A DNA stretch of 40,995 nt, from contig NZ_JACFSZ010000023.1 in the NCBI RefSeq assembly GCF_014805525.1, positions 1-40,995 of the forward strand, read 5' to 3'. The notes beneath the pieces are model-generated. The model saw nothing but the letters and a program-made list of their open reading frames with translations. It did not search any database and had not been told where the DNA came from. The DNA is from Rhabdothermincola sediminis (GTDB lineage: Bacteria > Actinomycetota > Acidimicrobiia > Acidimicrobiales > Acidimicrobilacustridaceae). Below, one piece after another: positions 1 to 8,766 of this stretch. How positions within the stretch are numbered: the first letter of the stretch is position 1; every line of letters starts with the position of its first letter. The translations under genes and the position numbers were made by a program.

Positions 1-716
1 GGCATGAGTGGCCGGGACCCGGCCGACGGATCACCGAGGAGCGGCGTGGGCGGGTACCACCCGGAGGCCCCGGGCGGGCCGTACGGCTGGTAGGGGGCGA
101 GAGCCGGGGCAGCCGCCCACCTGGCCCGCGACCGGCGCACCGCGGTCACCACGATCACGACCACCCCGACCACGGTGGACACCAGCCCGACGCCCATCGC
201 TCCCACGATCCCCACGACGGATCCGACCTCGAAGACGGGACGGCCGATGGCCACCCGGTGGCCGCCGGCCCGGCTGCTGGCTCCCGACTCGCCGTAGGTC
301 TCGACGGTGTAGCGGCCGGCGACCCGGGCCCGGAACTCGGCCATCGACCGCCCGTGCCGGCCACCCGCGGTGTACGTCTGGCTCGCTGAGGGACGCTCGA
401 GGGGCACCACCCGGCCGCCCGGGTCGCGAATCACGACCTCGGGCTCCACCACCACGTACAGCGAGTCGCTCTCGACGTAGACCACCCAGTCCCCTTCGTC
501 GAGCACCACGCCCGCCCTCGAGGGCACGTCGACCCGGTGGAAGTCGTCGGTGGGGTTCACCAGGCCCACGACCGTGGCTACGAACCACACCACGGCGATG
601 GCCACCCCCACCGCGATGACCGCCCCGCCGATCCAGTAGCCCGCCGGCGACACCTTGCGGGGCCCGAGCGGACCGGCACCTTCCAGGGGTGGCGGCTGCG
701 GCGGGAACGGGTCCAT
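1..716 (-). CDS. Two-TM proline-rich-tailed membrane protein (3' end cut by window)
   Basis: Open reading frame from ATG at 716 that runs off the left edge without a stop (at least 238 residues). Visible order: a short Pro-rich N-terminus (MDPFPPQPPPLEG), one hydrophobic helix (about residues 26-50), an extracytoplasmic-looking beta-rich domain of about 110 residues with alternating Val/Glu/Asp strands, a second hydrophobic helix (about 165-190), then an Arg-containing turn and a Pro/Tyr/Gly-rich tail. It starts 15 nt after the dapC stop, so it is probably the last visible gene of the recA-dapC transcript. I do not recognise a named family; the architecture (TM, beta domain, TM, Pro-rich tail) is common among actinobacterial envelope proteins of unknown role. 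The coding call is solid because the frame stays open for the whole 716 nt and has membrane-protein character, while the competing frames are Arg/Gly-rich and featureless. Confidence 0.75.
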   Translation of the reverse strand, partial: MDPFPPQPPPLEGAGPLGPRKVSPAGYWIGGAVIAVGVAIAVVWFVATVVGLVNPTDDFHRVDVPSRAGVVLDEGDWVVYVESDSLYVVVEPEVVIRDPGGRVVPLERPSASQTYTAGGRHGRSMAEFRARVAGRYTVETYGESGASSRAGGHRVAIGRPVFEVGSVVGIVGAMGVGLVSTVVGVVVIVVTAVRRSRARWAAAPALAPYQPYGPPGASGWYPPTPLLGDPSAGSRPLM

Positions 717-731
717 GGTCGGTCTTCCCGC

Positions 732-1838
732 TCACCCGCAGCCGAGCCGCCGGCCCACCAGCCGGAGCCGCTCCTCCGGCTGCACCACCGCCACCCGCAC
801 GTGGCCCGCGCCGGCCGCACCGTAGAAATCCCCCGGGCTGACCAGCGCCCCACCCTCCGTGGCCAGGCGCCGGGCGAGGCCCCAGGCATCGCCGCTGGGG
901 GCAGGGGCCCAGAGGTAGAACCCTCCCGCCGGCAGGGGCACGTCGATGCTGACCGCCGCCAGGATCCCGGCGAACAGCTCGAGGCGCCGCCGGTATCGGT
1001 CCCGCTGCTCGTCCACGTGGCGGTCGTCGTCCCAGGCGGCGACCGCCGCGGCCTGTACAGGCCCCGGCACCATGAATCCCGCGTGCTTGCGCAGCTCGGC
1101 CAGGTACCCCACCAGCTCGGGGTCACCGGCATAAAAACCCGCTCGGGCCCCGGCCAGGTTCGACCGCTTCGACAGGGAGTGCACCGCGACCACCCCGTCG
1201 AGACCGTGCTCCAGGATGGTGCGGGGCGGGCCGTCCCAGGTGAACTCGACGTAGCACTCGTCGCTGAACACCGGCACCCCCTGTGCCCGCCCCCAGGCGG
1301 CGACCGCGCCGAGGTCGTCCAGCCCACCCGCCGGGTTGCCCGGCGTGTTGACCCAGAGGCACAGCGCCCGAGCCGCGTCCGCGGGGTCGACGGAGGACAG
1401 GTCGAGGCGGAACCGCTCGTCGACCCGGACGGGCACTGCCCGGGCCCCGGCCAGCAGTGCCCCCATCTCGTAGGTCGGGTAGCTCACTTCGGGGTACAGC
1501 ACGGTGTCCCGATCGGGTGAACGCAGGCGCAGCCAGTGCGGCACCCCCGCCACCAGCTCCTTGGTGCCCACACACGCCGCGAGGTGAGCGGGGTCGAGGT
1601 CCACGCCCAGCCGGCGGCGCAGCCAGCCGGCGGCCGCGTCACGGTAAGCGGGGGTGCCGACCGACGGTGGGTAACCGCGCTCAGCACCCGACTCGGCCAG
1701 CGCGCGGACCACCACGGCCGCCGGCGGATCCGTGGGCGTGCCAACGGACAGGTCGACGCAGCCCCCGTCGTGGGCATCGGCCGACCGGCGCAGCTCGGCC
1801 AGCCGATCGTAGGGATACGGGGGCGGGGTGAAGCCCAT
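732..1838 (-). CDS. dapC: Succinyldiaminopimelate transaminase-like PLP aminotransferase
   Basis: Fold-type I PLP aminotransferase of 368 residues. The Schiff-base lysine is K224 in SLSKRSNLAGAR; NTPGNPAGG (about 164-172) and the SDECYVEF stretch (about 192-199) are the other cofactor-contact motifs, and the C-terminal Arg that binds the substrate carboxylate is expected in VRVAVVQPEERL. Within the family the sequence resembles actinobacterial DapC, which makes N-succinyl-LL-2,6-diaminopimelate from the 2-amino-6-oxo precursor and glutamate in lysine and peptidoglycan precursor synthesis. The context supports this: dapF lies two genes upstream in the same operon and dapA and dapB are elsewhere in the window. 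ATG 1838 is 5 nt after the hflX stop, so translation is likely coupled. A more general aspartate/alanine aminotransferase remains possible on sequence alone. Confidence 0.85.
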   Translation of the reverse strand: MGFTPPPYPYDRLAELRRSADAHDGGCVDLSVGTPTDPPAAVVVRALAESGAERGYPPSVGTPAYRDAAAGWLRRRLGVDLDPAHLAACVGTKELVAGVPHWLRLRSPDRDTVLYPEVSYPTYEMGALLAGARAVPVRVDERFRLDLSSVDPADAARALCLWVNTPGNPAGGLDDLGAVAAWGRAQGVPVFSDECYVEFTWDGPPRTILEHGLDGVVAVHSLSKRSNLAGARAGFYAGDPELVGYLAELRKHAGFMVPGPVQAAAVAAWDDDRHVDEQRDRYRRRLELFAGILAAVSIDVPLPAGGFYLWAPAPSGDAWGLARRLATEGGALVSPGDFYGAAGAGHVRVAVVQPEERLRLVGRRLGCG

Positions 1839-1843
1839 GGGCC

Positions 1844-3205
1844 CTATTCCACTACGAACTCGTGCCAGCGGGTGGCGGAGGCTTCGTCGAGGCGGGCCCG
1901 GACCCGCACCCCTCCCTCACCCGCGGTCTCCACCAGCACCTCCCCTTCCCGGTGCAGCGACGCCAGCACGTCACCTCGGTCGTAGGGCACGACCAGCTCG
2001 TGGATGGTGGTCAAGGCCCGGAGGCGGTCGCCGATCGCCCGGAGCAGCGCGTCGATGCCCTCGCCGGTGCGAGCGGAGATCGCCACCGCCCCGGAGTGGG
2101 CCGCCACCAGCGCGCTGGCCGCACCCGGCGCGACGTCGGCCTTGTTGCAGGCCATCAGCTGCAGGATCGAGCCCGCACCGATCTCGGCCAGCACCTGCTC
2201 CACCGCGCGGATGTTGGCCTCCGGATCCGGGGCCGAGGCGTCGACCACGTGGACCAGCAGGTCAGCGTCCACCACCACATCGAGAGTGGACCGGAAGGCC
2301 TGCACGAGCTGGTGGGGCAGCTTGGTGATGAACCCCACGGTGTCGGTCAGCAGGACGGTCTCACCGCCGGGGAGGTGCAGCCGGCGGGTGGTGGCGTCGA
2401 GGGTGGCGAAGAGCCGGTCCTCGACCAGCACCCCGGCATCGGTGAGCCGGTTGAGCAACGTGGACTTGCCGGCGTTCGTGTAGCCGACGATGGCCACCAG
2501 GTGCAGGCTCGACCGTTGGCGGGCCTTGGCCTGGGTACGGCGGGTCCGGTCGATGCGGCGCAGGTCGGCTTCGAGCTTGTGCATCCGCCGCTCCAGGCGC
2601 CGGCGGTCGACCTCGAGCTGGGTCTCGCCGGGACCCCGGGTGCCGATGCCCGCCGCCTGCTGGCTGAGCGCCCGGCCCTTCCCCCGCAGGCGCGGCAGCC
2701 GGTATCGGAGTTGGGCCAGCTCGACCTGCGCCTTGCCCTCCTGGCTGTGGGCGTTCTGGGCGAAGATGTCGAGGATCACCGCGGTGCGGTCGAGCGCGGT
2801 GCGGCCCAGCTCCTTCTCCAGGTTGCGTTGCTGGGCCGGGGTGAGCTCGTCGTCGAACACCACCGTGTCCGCGTCGAGCTCCTCGCAGCGCTCCCGCAGC
2901 TCGGCCAACTTGCCCTTGCCGATGTAGGTGGCCGGATCGGGCGCCCCGCGCTGCTGGATCACCCGGTCGACCGCATCGGCTCCCGCGGTGTCGACCAGCA
3001 GCGCCAGCTCGTCGAGGGAGCGCTCGGTGTCCTCGCCGGTGTGGGGCGGGAGGGTCACGCCCACCAGCACGATGCGTTCCCGGAAGGCCCGCTCGATGAG
3101 ACCGGTCGACTCGCCGCCGTACTCGCCGAACGCACCGCGGTGACTGCCGTCCCGGTGGCGCGCGGCGCCCTCGGCCGGCCGAGCGCGGCGCGACCGATCA
3201 GCCAC
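1844..3205 (-). CDS. hflX: Ribosome-associated GTPase HflX
   Basis: HflX splits or rescues stalled ribosomes using GTP. Order of domains: N-terminal HflX domain with the YIGKGKL signature and VFDDELTPAQQRNLE; a linker with GIGTRGPGETQLEVDRRR and an Arg/Lys-rich coiled region; then the G domain with G1 GYTNAGKST (about residues 240-248), G3 DTVGF and G4 NKAD; and a short C-terminal domain ending WHEFVVE. I chose GTG at 3205, which overlaps the end of dapF by 8 nt and gives 453 residues. The same frame stays open upstream to an ATG at 3262, but that would overlap dapF by 65 nt and add an Arg/Ser-rich stretch with no family resemblance. The dapF-hflX neighbourhood is conserved in actinobacteria. 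The family call is very secure; the start is inferred. Confidence 0.95.
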   Translation of the reverse strand: MADRSRRARPAEGAARHRDGSHRGAFGEYGGESTGLIERAFRERIVLVGVTLPPHTGEDTERSLDELALLVDTAGADAVDRVIQQRGAPDPATYIGKGKLAELRERCEELDADTVVFDDELTPAQQRNLEKELGRTALDRTAVILDIFAQNAHSQEGKAQVELAQLRYRLPRLRGKGRALSQQAAGIGTRGPGETQLEVDRRRLERRMHKLEADLRRIDRTRRTQAKARQRSSLHLVAIVGYTNAGKSTLLNRLTDAGVLVEDRLFATLDATTRRLHLPGGETVLLTDTVGFITKLPHQLVQAFRSTLDVVVDADLLVHVVDASAPDPEANIRAVEQVLAEIGAGSILQLMACNKADVAPGAASALVAAHSGAVAISARTGEGIDALLRAIGDRLRALTTIHELVVPYDRGDVLASLHREGEVLVETAGEGGVRVRARLDEASATRWHEFVVE

Positions 3206-4010
3206 CGTCGACCTCGATGACCGCCACGAACACCGCCGGGCCCGTGAGTCGGATCTCGTCACCTATGTCGACCTCCGCCGTGCCGCCGGGCATCCGGACC
3301 TGCACCGGGGTGCCGACCAGACCCCATCCGTGCGCGGCCACGGCGGCCGCGCAGGCCCCGGTGCCGCACGCCTCGGTGATCCCTACGCCGCGTTCCCACA
3401 CCACCATCGTCACCTGATCGTCGCCGACGCCCGGGGCGATGAACTCGACGTTGACCCCGCCGGGGAACTGCTGCTCGAGCCAGGCCCCCTCGGTCGCCAG
3501 GTCGACGCTGGCCGGGTCAGGCACCTCGACCACCAGGTGTGGGTTGCCGAGATCGAGCGTGCGATACCGCCCGTCGAGCTCCTCGGCCAGCGGGCCGGGC
3601 ACCGGCGGGCCGTCCTGCGCCCGGCCCATCCCCACCGTGGCCACCGACTCGGTGGAGGTGCCGGCTCGGACCGCCACCTCACGGACACCCCCGTCGGTGC
3701 GCACCACCACCGTCGCCTGGTCGCATCCCCGCAGGCGGGTGAAGGCCTGGGCCAGGCATCGGATGCCGTTGCCGCTCATCTCCGCCCGGCTGCCGTCCGC
3801 GTTGTACAGGTGCATGACGAGATCGACGCCCGCGTCGCGGTCCTCGCCGGTCGGGATGGCACCGCGGATCAGCCCGTCGGCGCCGATGCCGGTGCGCCGG
3901 TGGCAGAGACGGCGTGCCAGCTCGCCGTCGACCTCGACCGCGCCGCCGTTCGCCTCGTCGAGCACGACGAGGAAGTCGTTGGCCAGTCCGTGGTGCTTGG
4001 TGAGCTGCAC
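3198..4010 (-). CDS. dapF: Diaminopimelate epimerase
   Basis: Converts LL- to meso-diaminopimelate, the last step before lysine and the cross-linking residue of peptidoglycan. It has 270 residues, the normal length. Both catalytic cysteines are visible: C85 in MSGNGIRC and C215 in EACGTGAC, the thiol pair that acts as acid and base on the two faces. KHHGLANDFLV at the N-terminus and GNPHLV (about 155-160) are also family marks. GTG at 4010 has a good ribosome-binding site (GAGGAG, 4 nt before the start). The gene lies 32 nt after miaA and overlaps hflX by 8 nt, the usual actinobacterial miaA-dapF-hflX order. Confidence 0.97.
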   Translation of the reverse strand: MQLTKHHGLANDFLVVLDEANGGAVEVDGELARRLCHRRTGIGADGLIRGAIPTGEDRDAGVDLVMHLYNADGSRAEMSGNGIRCLAQAFTRLRGCDQATVVVRTDGGVREVAVRAGTSTESVATVGMGRAQDGPPVPGPLAEELDGRYRTLDLGNPHLVVEVPDPASVDLATEGAWLEQQFPGGVNVEFIAPGVGDDQVTMVVWERGVGITEACGTGACAAAVAAHGWGLVGTPVQVRMPGGTAEVDIGDEIRLTGPAVFVAVIEVDGG

Positions 4011-4042
4011 GAGTCTCCTCGATCGGTGAGTGGGCAGGCGGC

Positions 4043-4933
4043 TCAGTCTCCCAGCAGGTGGGCGAGCTCGCCCACCGGATTGTGCCCGGAGGAGGCGTCG
4101 ATCCAGACGAGGCGGGGGTCGCGGCGGAACCAGCGGAGCTGGCGGCGGGCGAAGCGTCGGGTGCGGGTGATGGCCCGCTCCAGCGCCTCGTCGAGGGTGC
4201 CGTGGCCTTCGAGGTGCTCGAGCAGCTCCTTGTACCCGAGCGCCTGACGGGCGGTGCGCGACATCCCCCGCGGGTCGGTGGCGAGGCCGCGGACCTCCTC
4301 CAGGAACCCGGCGTCGAGCTGCTGGCGGTACCGCGCCGCGATGCGTTCGTCGAGTTCCTCCCGAGGGACCCGCAGCCCGATCAGGCAGTACGGCGAGGGC
4401 GGGTAGGTGTCGAGGCCGGGCCCGTAGGAGGAGAAGGGGCGACCGCTGCCGAGGGTGACCTCCAGTGCGCGCAGCACCCGCCGGCGGTTCGACGGCTCCA
4501 TCCGCGCCGCGGCGGGCGGATCGAGCTCGGCCAGGCGTCGATGGAGACGACTCGTGTCGGCCTCGGCCTCCAGCTCCGCCCGCACCTGCGGGAACCGGCC
4601 GGGGATCTCCAGGCGGTCGACCACCGCTCGCAGGTAGAGACCGGTTCCCCCGACGAGCAGGGCCCGGTGACCCCGGGCCTCGATGGTCGCCAGCGTCTCT
4701 TGGAACGCCCGCTGGAACTCAGCCACCGTGAACTCCTGCCAGGGGTCCACCAGGTCGATGAGGTGATGGGGCACCTCGGCCCGCTCGGCCGGCGTCGGCT
4801 TGGCGGTGCCGATGTCCATGCCTCGGTACACCTGCATCGAGTCGACCGACACCAACTCCAGCTCCGGATACCGGCGGGCCAGCGCGAGCGCCACCGCCGA
4901 CTTGCCCGAGGCGGTGGGACCGACCAACGCCAC
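4043..4933 (-). CDS. miaA: tRNA dimethylallyltransferase
   Basis: Transfers a dimethylallyl group to N6 of A37 in tRNAs that read UNN codons. The P-loop GPTASGKS is at residues 5-12, followed by the DSMQVYRGMDIGTAKP substrate motif, LVGGTGLYLRA, and the C-terminal tRNA-binding RQALGYKEL and RTRRFARRQLRWFRRD region. 296 residues is normal for MiaA. The frame is open far upstream (to 6307) because of the high GC content, but everything before the P-loop is out-of-frame miaB. The only start that places the P-loop correctly is GTG 4933, 23 nt after the miaB stop. MiaB, the next enzyme acting on the same base, is encoded immediately upstream. Confidence 0.96.
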   Translation of the reverse strand: MALVGPTASGKSAVALALARRYPELELVSVDSMQVYRGMDIGTAKPTPAERAEVPHHLIDLVDPWQEFTVAEFQRAFQETLATIEARGHRALLVGGTGLYLRAVVDRLEIPGRFPQVRAELEAEADTSRLHRRLAELDPPAAARMEPSNRRRVLRALEVTLGSGRPFSSYGPGLDTYPPSPYCLIGLRVPREELDERIAARYRQQLDAGFLEEVRGLATDPRGMSRTARQALGYKELLEHLEGHGTLDEALERAITRTRRFARRQLRWFRRDPRLVWIDASSGHNPVGELAHLLGD

Positions 4934-4956
4934 GTGGCGGGCCGGCGCGGCGCCGC

Positions 4957-6444
4957 TCAGCCGGCCACCACCGGGATGCGCCGGCGATGGCGGGGCGCCG
5001 CGGTCACCGCCAGCAGGTCGCCACGCAGGAAGTGTGCGCTGGCATCCGTGACCCGCACCCGGGCGAAGGTGCCCGGCCGCAGGTGCTCGGCGCTGCGGAA
5101 ATGGACCAGCTTGTTCTGCCCCGTGCGCCCGGTACGCAGCGACGGGTCCTTCTTGCTGGGACCTTCGACCAGTACCAGTTCCTCGCGGCCGATGCGGTCC
5201 CGATGCCGGGCCAACGCGGAACGCTCGACGACGACTCGCAGCCGCTCGAACCGTTCGGCCACGACCTCCGGGGGCACGAACCGATCGGTGAGCGCAGCGG
5301 CCTCCGTGCCGGGGCGAGGCGAGAACACGAAGGTGTACGCGCTGTCGTAGCCCGCGGCGGCCACCACCTCGAGCGTGCGCTCGAAATCCTGGTCGGTCTC
5401 CCCGGGGAACCCGACGATCAGGTCGGTGGTGACCGCGAGATCGGCCACCGCGGCGCGCGCGGCCTCCAGCCGGCTGAGGTACCGCTCGGCCGTGTAGCCC
5501 CGGTGCATCGCCGCCAGCACCCGGTCGCTGCCCGACTGTAGGGGCAGGTGCAGGTGGGGACAGACGGCGGGGTGGGTGGCCATCGCCTCGATGGTCTCGG
5601 GCCGAAGGTCCTTCGGGTGGGGGCTGGTGAAGCGGACCCGCTCGATGCCCTCCACCCGCGCCACCGCGGCGAGCAACTCGGCGAACAGCGGCCGGCGCTT
5701 GGTGAGATCGCGACCATAGGAGTTGACGTTCTGGCCGAGCAGGGTCACCTCGACCACCCCTTCGGACGCCAGCCGCTCGACCTCCGCCACCAGCTCGTCC
5801 ATGGGGCGGCTGATCTCCCGCCCCCGTACCGCGGGCACGATGCAGAACGCGCAGCGGTTGTCGCAGCCCACCTGGATGGTGACCCACGCCGCGTAGTCGA
5901 CCTCCCGCTTCACGGGGAGCGCGGACGGGAAGGCCTCCGCCTCGTCGAGGGCCTCGTCCCAGATCTCCACCACCGGCCCCTCCCGGCGGGCGCGCTCGAG
6001 CAGCTCGCCGGTGCGGTGCACGTTGTGGGTTCCCACGACCACGTCGACGTGGCTGGCTCGCTGGCGGATGAGCTCGCGGTCCTTCTGGGCGAGGCAGCCA
6101 GCGACAACGATCTCGAGCTCGGGCCGGGCGGCTTTGGCCGCCTTGAGGTGCCCGAGGGCACCGTAGAGCTTGTTGTCGGCGTTCTCCCGGATGCAGCAGG
6201 TGTTGAGCACGACCACGTCGGCCTCGTCGGCGGAGCTGGCCGCCACGAGACCCTCGCCCTCGAGGAGACCCGCGATCCGCTCCGAGTCGTGCTCGTTCAT
6301 CTGGCACCCGTAGGTGCGGATGAAGTACCGGCGATCCACCCGGTCCAGGTTAGGAGGCGCCACCTCGACCGGCGAGACAGCACCGACCTCCGCGGGGCCC
6401 GATCCCGATGACGGTGCCGCCCGCACCGGAACGGCCGCCACCAC
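4957..6444 (-). CDS. miaB: tRNA-2-methylthio-N6-dimethylallyladenosine synthase
   Basis: Radical-SAM methylthiotransferase that adds the 2-methylthio group to i6A37, the product of MiaA. In the 495-residue form the auxiliary cluster cysteines are C47 (TYGCQMNEHDSE), C83 (NTCC) and C117 (AGCLAQ); the radical-SAM CxxxCxxC is C194/C198/C201 (VGCDNRCAFCIVP). A TRAM domain for RNA binding closes the protein (about 415-485). The first 36 residues are Ala/Pro/Val-rich and not part of the family, so a GTG at 6339 (VDRRYFIRTYGC) is a plausible alternative start; I keep GTG 6444 as the longest non-overlapping choice. The gene is 58 nt downstream of recA and directly precedes miaA. Confidence 0.95.
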   Translation of the reverse strand: MVAAVPVRAAPSSGSGPAEVGAVSPVEVAPPNLDRVDRRYFIRTYGCQMNEHDSERIAGLLEGEGLVAASSADEADVVVLNTCCIRENADNKLYGALGHLKAAKAARPELEIVVAGCLAQKDRELIRQRASHVDVVVGTHNVHRTGELLERARREGPVVEIWDEALDEAEAFPSALPVKREVDYAAWVTIQVGCDNRCAFCIVPAVRGREISRPMDELVAEVERLASEGVVEVTLLGQNVNSYGRDLTKRRPLFAELLAAVARVEGIERVRFTSPHPKDLRPETIEAMATHPAVCPHLHLPLQSGSDRVLAAMHRGYTAERYLSRLEAARAAVADLAVTTDLIVGFPGETDQDFERTLEVVAAAGYDSAYTFVFSPRPGTEAAALTDRFVPPEVVAERFERLRVVVERSALARHRDRIGREELVLVEGPSKKDPSLRTGRTGQNKLVHFRSAEHLRPGTFARVRVTDASAHFLRGDLLAVTAAPRHRRRIPVVAG

Positions 6445-6466
6445 GCCGAGGGGGAGGCAGTGGCGA

Positions 6467-6481
6467 CCGTCCCGGGGACGG
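6467..6481 (-). terminator. Small hairpin in the recA-miaB spacer
   Basis: CCGTCC and GGACGG form a 6-bp GC stem around a 3-nt loop, starting 21 nt after the recA stop codon in the direction of transcription. There is no U-tract, so it could attenuate, protect a processed recA end, or do nothing. Low confidence. Confidence 0.3.
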
Positions 6482-6502
6482 CTCGCTGGCGACTGGTGGG
6501 AC

Positions 6503-7537
<1,035 letters not shown>

Positions 7538-7623
7538 CGTGCTCCCCTTTGCTGCTCTGACGATGCGTGCTGGGTGGCTGCGGATCGGCCCGGTCGCCCG
7601 GCGTACGCAGCGATCTGTGTGCG

Positions 7624-7646
7624 ACCCTACCCGGGGGGTCTGACAG
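7624..7646 (-). promoter_or_regulatory. RecA-NDp (PafBC-type) promoter of recA
   Basis: On the minus strand the sequence reads CTGTCAGAC, exactly 8 nt, then TAGGGT. This fits the LexA-independent DNA-damage motif known from mycobacteria as RecA-NDp (tTGTCRGtg-N8-TAnnnT), which is activated by the PafBC regulator. The -10 element TAGGGT is at 7629-7624, giving a leader of roughly 80 nt before the recA GTG. Matching by eye; no score computed. Confidence 0.7.
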
Positions 7647-7656
7647 GAATGACGCC

Positions 7657-7685
7657 AACGTAATTGCGAACAGCCGTTCGATCAA
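7657..7685 (-). promoter_or_regulatory. Distal recA promoter containing the LexA box
   Basis: Minus-strand TTGATC (7685-7680), 17 nt, TACGTT (7662-7657) makes an acceptable sigma-70-type promoter. The LexA box lies between the -35 and -10 elements, so a bound repressor would block it directly. Confidence 0.5.
7667..7680. promoter_or_regulatory. LexA (SOS) box
   Basis: CGAAC-AGCC-GTTCG is a perfect 5-4-5 palindrome identical to the core of the LexA operator known from mycobacteria and other actinobacteria. It lies 130 nt upstream of the recA start. It also lies 116 nt upstream of the divergent msrB start, so msrB could be affected too, though no clear plus-strand promoter overlaps it. Confidence 0.85.
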
Positions 7686-7795
7686 GCATTCCCCGCCGGG
7701 ACCCACGACCAGGGAACGACCCGGGCGGAGGAGGTGTTTCCCTGACCGCCACCGACGACCCCTCGACCGAAACCGGCCAGACCCAGAGGAGCGAC

Positions 7796-8206
7796 ATGGA
7801 CGACACCGACCTGCGCCGACGGCTCACCCCCGAGCAGTACCACGTCACCCAGGAGGGCGGCACCGAACGGGCCTTCACCGGCGAGTACTGGGACTGCCAC
7901 GACGACGGCGTCTACCGCTGCGTGGTCTGCGACGCCCCTCTGTACACCTCCGACACCAAATACGACTCCGGCACCGGGTGGCCGAGCTTCTGGCAGCCCA
8001 TCGAAGGGGCCGTCGACACCCGTCTCGACACCAGCCATGGCATGGTGCGCACCGAGGTGATCTGCGCCTCCTGCGGGGCCCACCTGGGGCACGTGTTCGA
8101 CGACGGCCCCCGACCCACCGGCCAGCGCTTCTGCATGAACTCCTGCGCGCTGCGCCTCGACCGCGACACCGACCCAACCGGAGCGGACCGCGCCAGCTCC
8201 CCGTGA
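7796..8206 (+). CDS. msrB: Peptide-methionine (R)-S-oxide reductase
   Basis: Repairs the R-epimer of methionine sulfoxide in oxidised proteins using thioredoxin. 136 residues from ATG 7796, which has AGAGGAG five nt upstream; the frame is open further upstream to 7664 but that part would read through the LexA box and is not MsrB-like. The structural zinc is held by C42/C45 (CVVC) and C90/C93 (CASC), and the catalytic cysteine is C113 in RFCMNS, next to GHVFDDGPRPTGQR. The Cys in place of the usual Ala just after it (NSCAL) is a common variant. It stands alone on the plus strand, divergent from recA and convergent with thpR. Confidence 0.96.
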   Translation: MDDTDLRRRLTPEQYHVTQEGGTERAFTGEYWDCHDDGVYRCVVCDAPLYTSDTKYDSGTGWPSFWQPIEGAVDTRLDTSHGMVRTEVICASCGAHLGHVFDDGPRPTGQRFCMNSCALRLDRDTDPTGADRASSP

Positions 8207-8215
8207 CCGTGACGC

Positions 8216-8229
8216 CCCGCCCGGGCGGG
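8216..8229. terminator. GC palindrome between convergent msrB and thpR
   Basis: CCCGCCCGGGCGGG is a perfect 14-nt palindrome, 9 nt after the msrB stop and 10 nt beyond the thpR stop. It could fold as a 5-bp stem with a CCGG loop on either strand. No U-tract; a weak bidirectional terminator candidate. Confidence 0.3.
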
Positions 8230-8239
8230 CCTCGCGCCC

Positions 8240-8740
8240 TCAGCGGGGCCGCAACGGCCGGCGGGCGATCACCTCGTGGATCGGGCCCTCGGCGGTGAGC
8301 GTGCTTCGCAGCAGCTCGACCTCCCGCACCGGGAACCGAGCCGAGAATGGGGCCCCGGCCAGCCCGCAGGCGGCGCGCCGACCCAGTCGGGCCAGGGTCA
8401 GGTGGCCGGTGAAGGGCCGGGGATCGGGGGGCTCCCCGATCCCCGCGGTGAGCGCCCGCACCGCCGCCGCCAGCTCGTCGAGGCCCTGCACCGGGATGGC
8501 CACCACGAAGCGGCCCACCCGGCTCACCGCCGGGCCCAGCAACGCCTCCGTCTCGGGCTGATCGAGACCGGCCAACGCCTCGGCGGCCTCCTCCGGGTCG
8601 GCCTCCCCCAGGAACCGCAGGGTCACGTGCCAGTGCTCGCGGCGGGTCCAACGCACCCCGGGATCGTCCGGTCGAGGGAGCGCGGCCAGCGCGTCGAGCA
8701 CCTCCTCGGTCGGCTGCACGGCGATGAACAGCCTGGCCAT
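8240..8740 (-). CDS. thpR: RNA 2',3'-cyclic phosphodiesterase
   Basis: 2H-phosphoesterase (LigT/ThpR) that opens 2',3'-cyclic phosphate ends of RNA; in vivo substrates are uncertain for the family. 166 residues, normal. The two HxT/S motifs are present: HVTLRFLGE (about 38-46) and HLTLARLG (about 122-129). MARLFIAVQP at the start is typical. ATG 8740 has GGGAGG six nt upstream. The gene is 26 nt after cinA and is probably the last gene of the rimO-pgsA-cinA-thpR operon. Confidence 0.93.
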   Translation of the reverse strand: MARLFIAVQPTEEVLDALAALPRPDDPGVRWTRREHWHVTLRFLGEADPEEAAEALAGLDQPETEALLGPAVSRVGRFVVAIPVQGLDELAAAVRALTAGIGEPPDPRPFTGHLTLARLGRRAACGLAGAPFSARFPVREVELLRSTLTAEGPIHEVIARRPLRPR

Positions 8741-8766
8741 ACGGAGCCTCCCGGCGTCTCGGCGTC

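Noticed and set aside
3206-3262. Longer hflX start
   Set aside because: Overlaps dapF by 65 nt and adds an unconserved Arg/Ser-rich stretch; GTG 3205 fits better.
4043-6307. A single 754-codon minus-strand frame that could be read as a MiaA fusion
   Set aside because: The first two thirds is miaB read out of frame (Arg/Gly-rich). The MiaA P-loop begins right after GTG 4933.
7664-7795. N-terminal extension of msrB
   Set aside because: Would start inside the LexA box and lacks MsrB similarity; ATG 7796 has a good ribosome-binding site.
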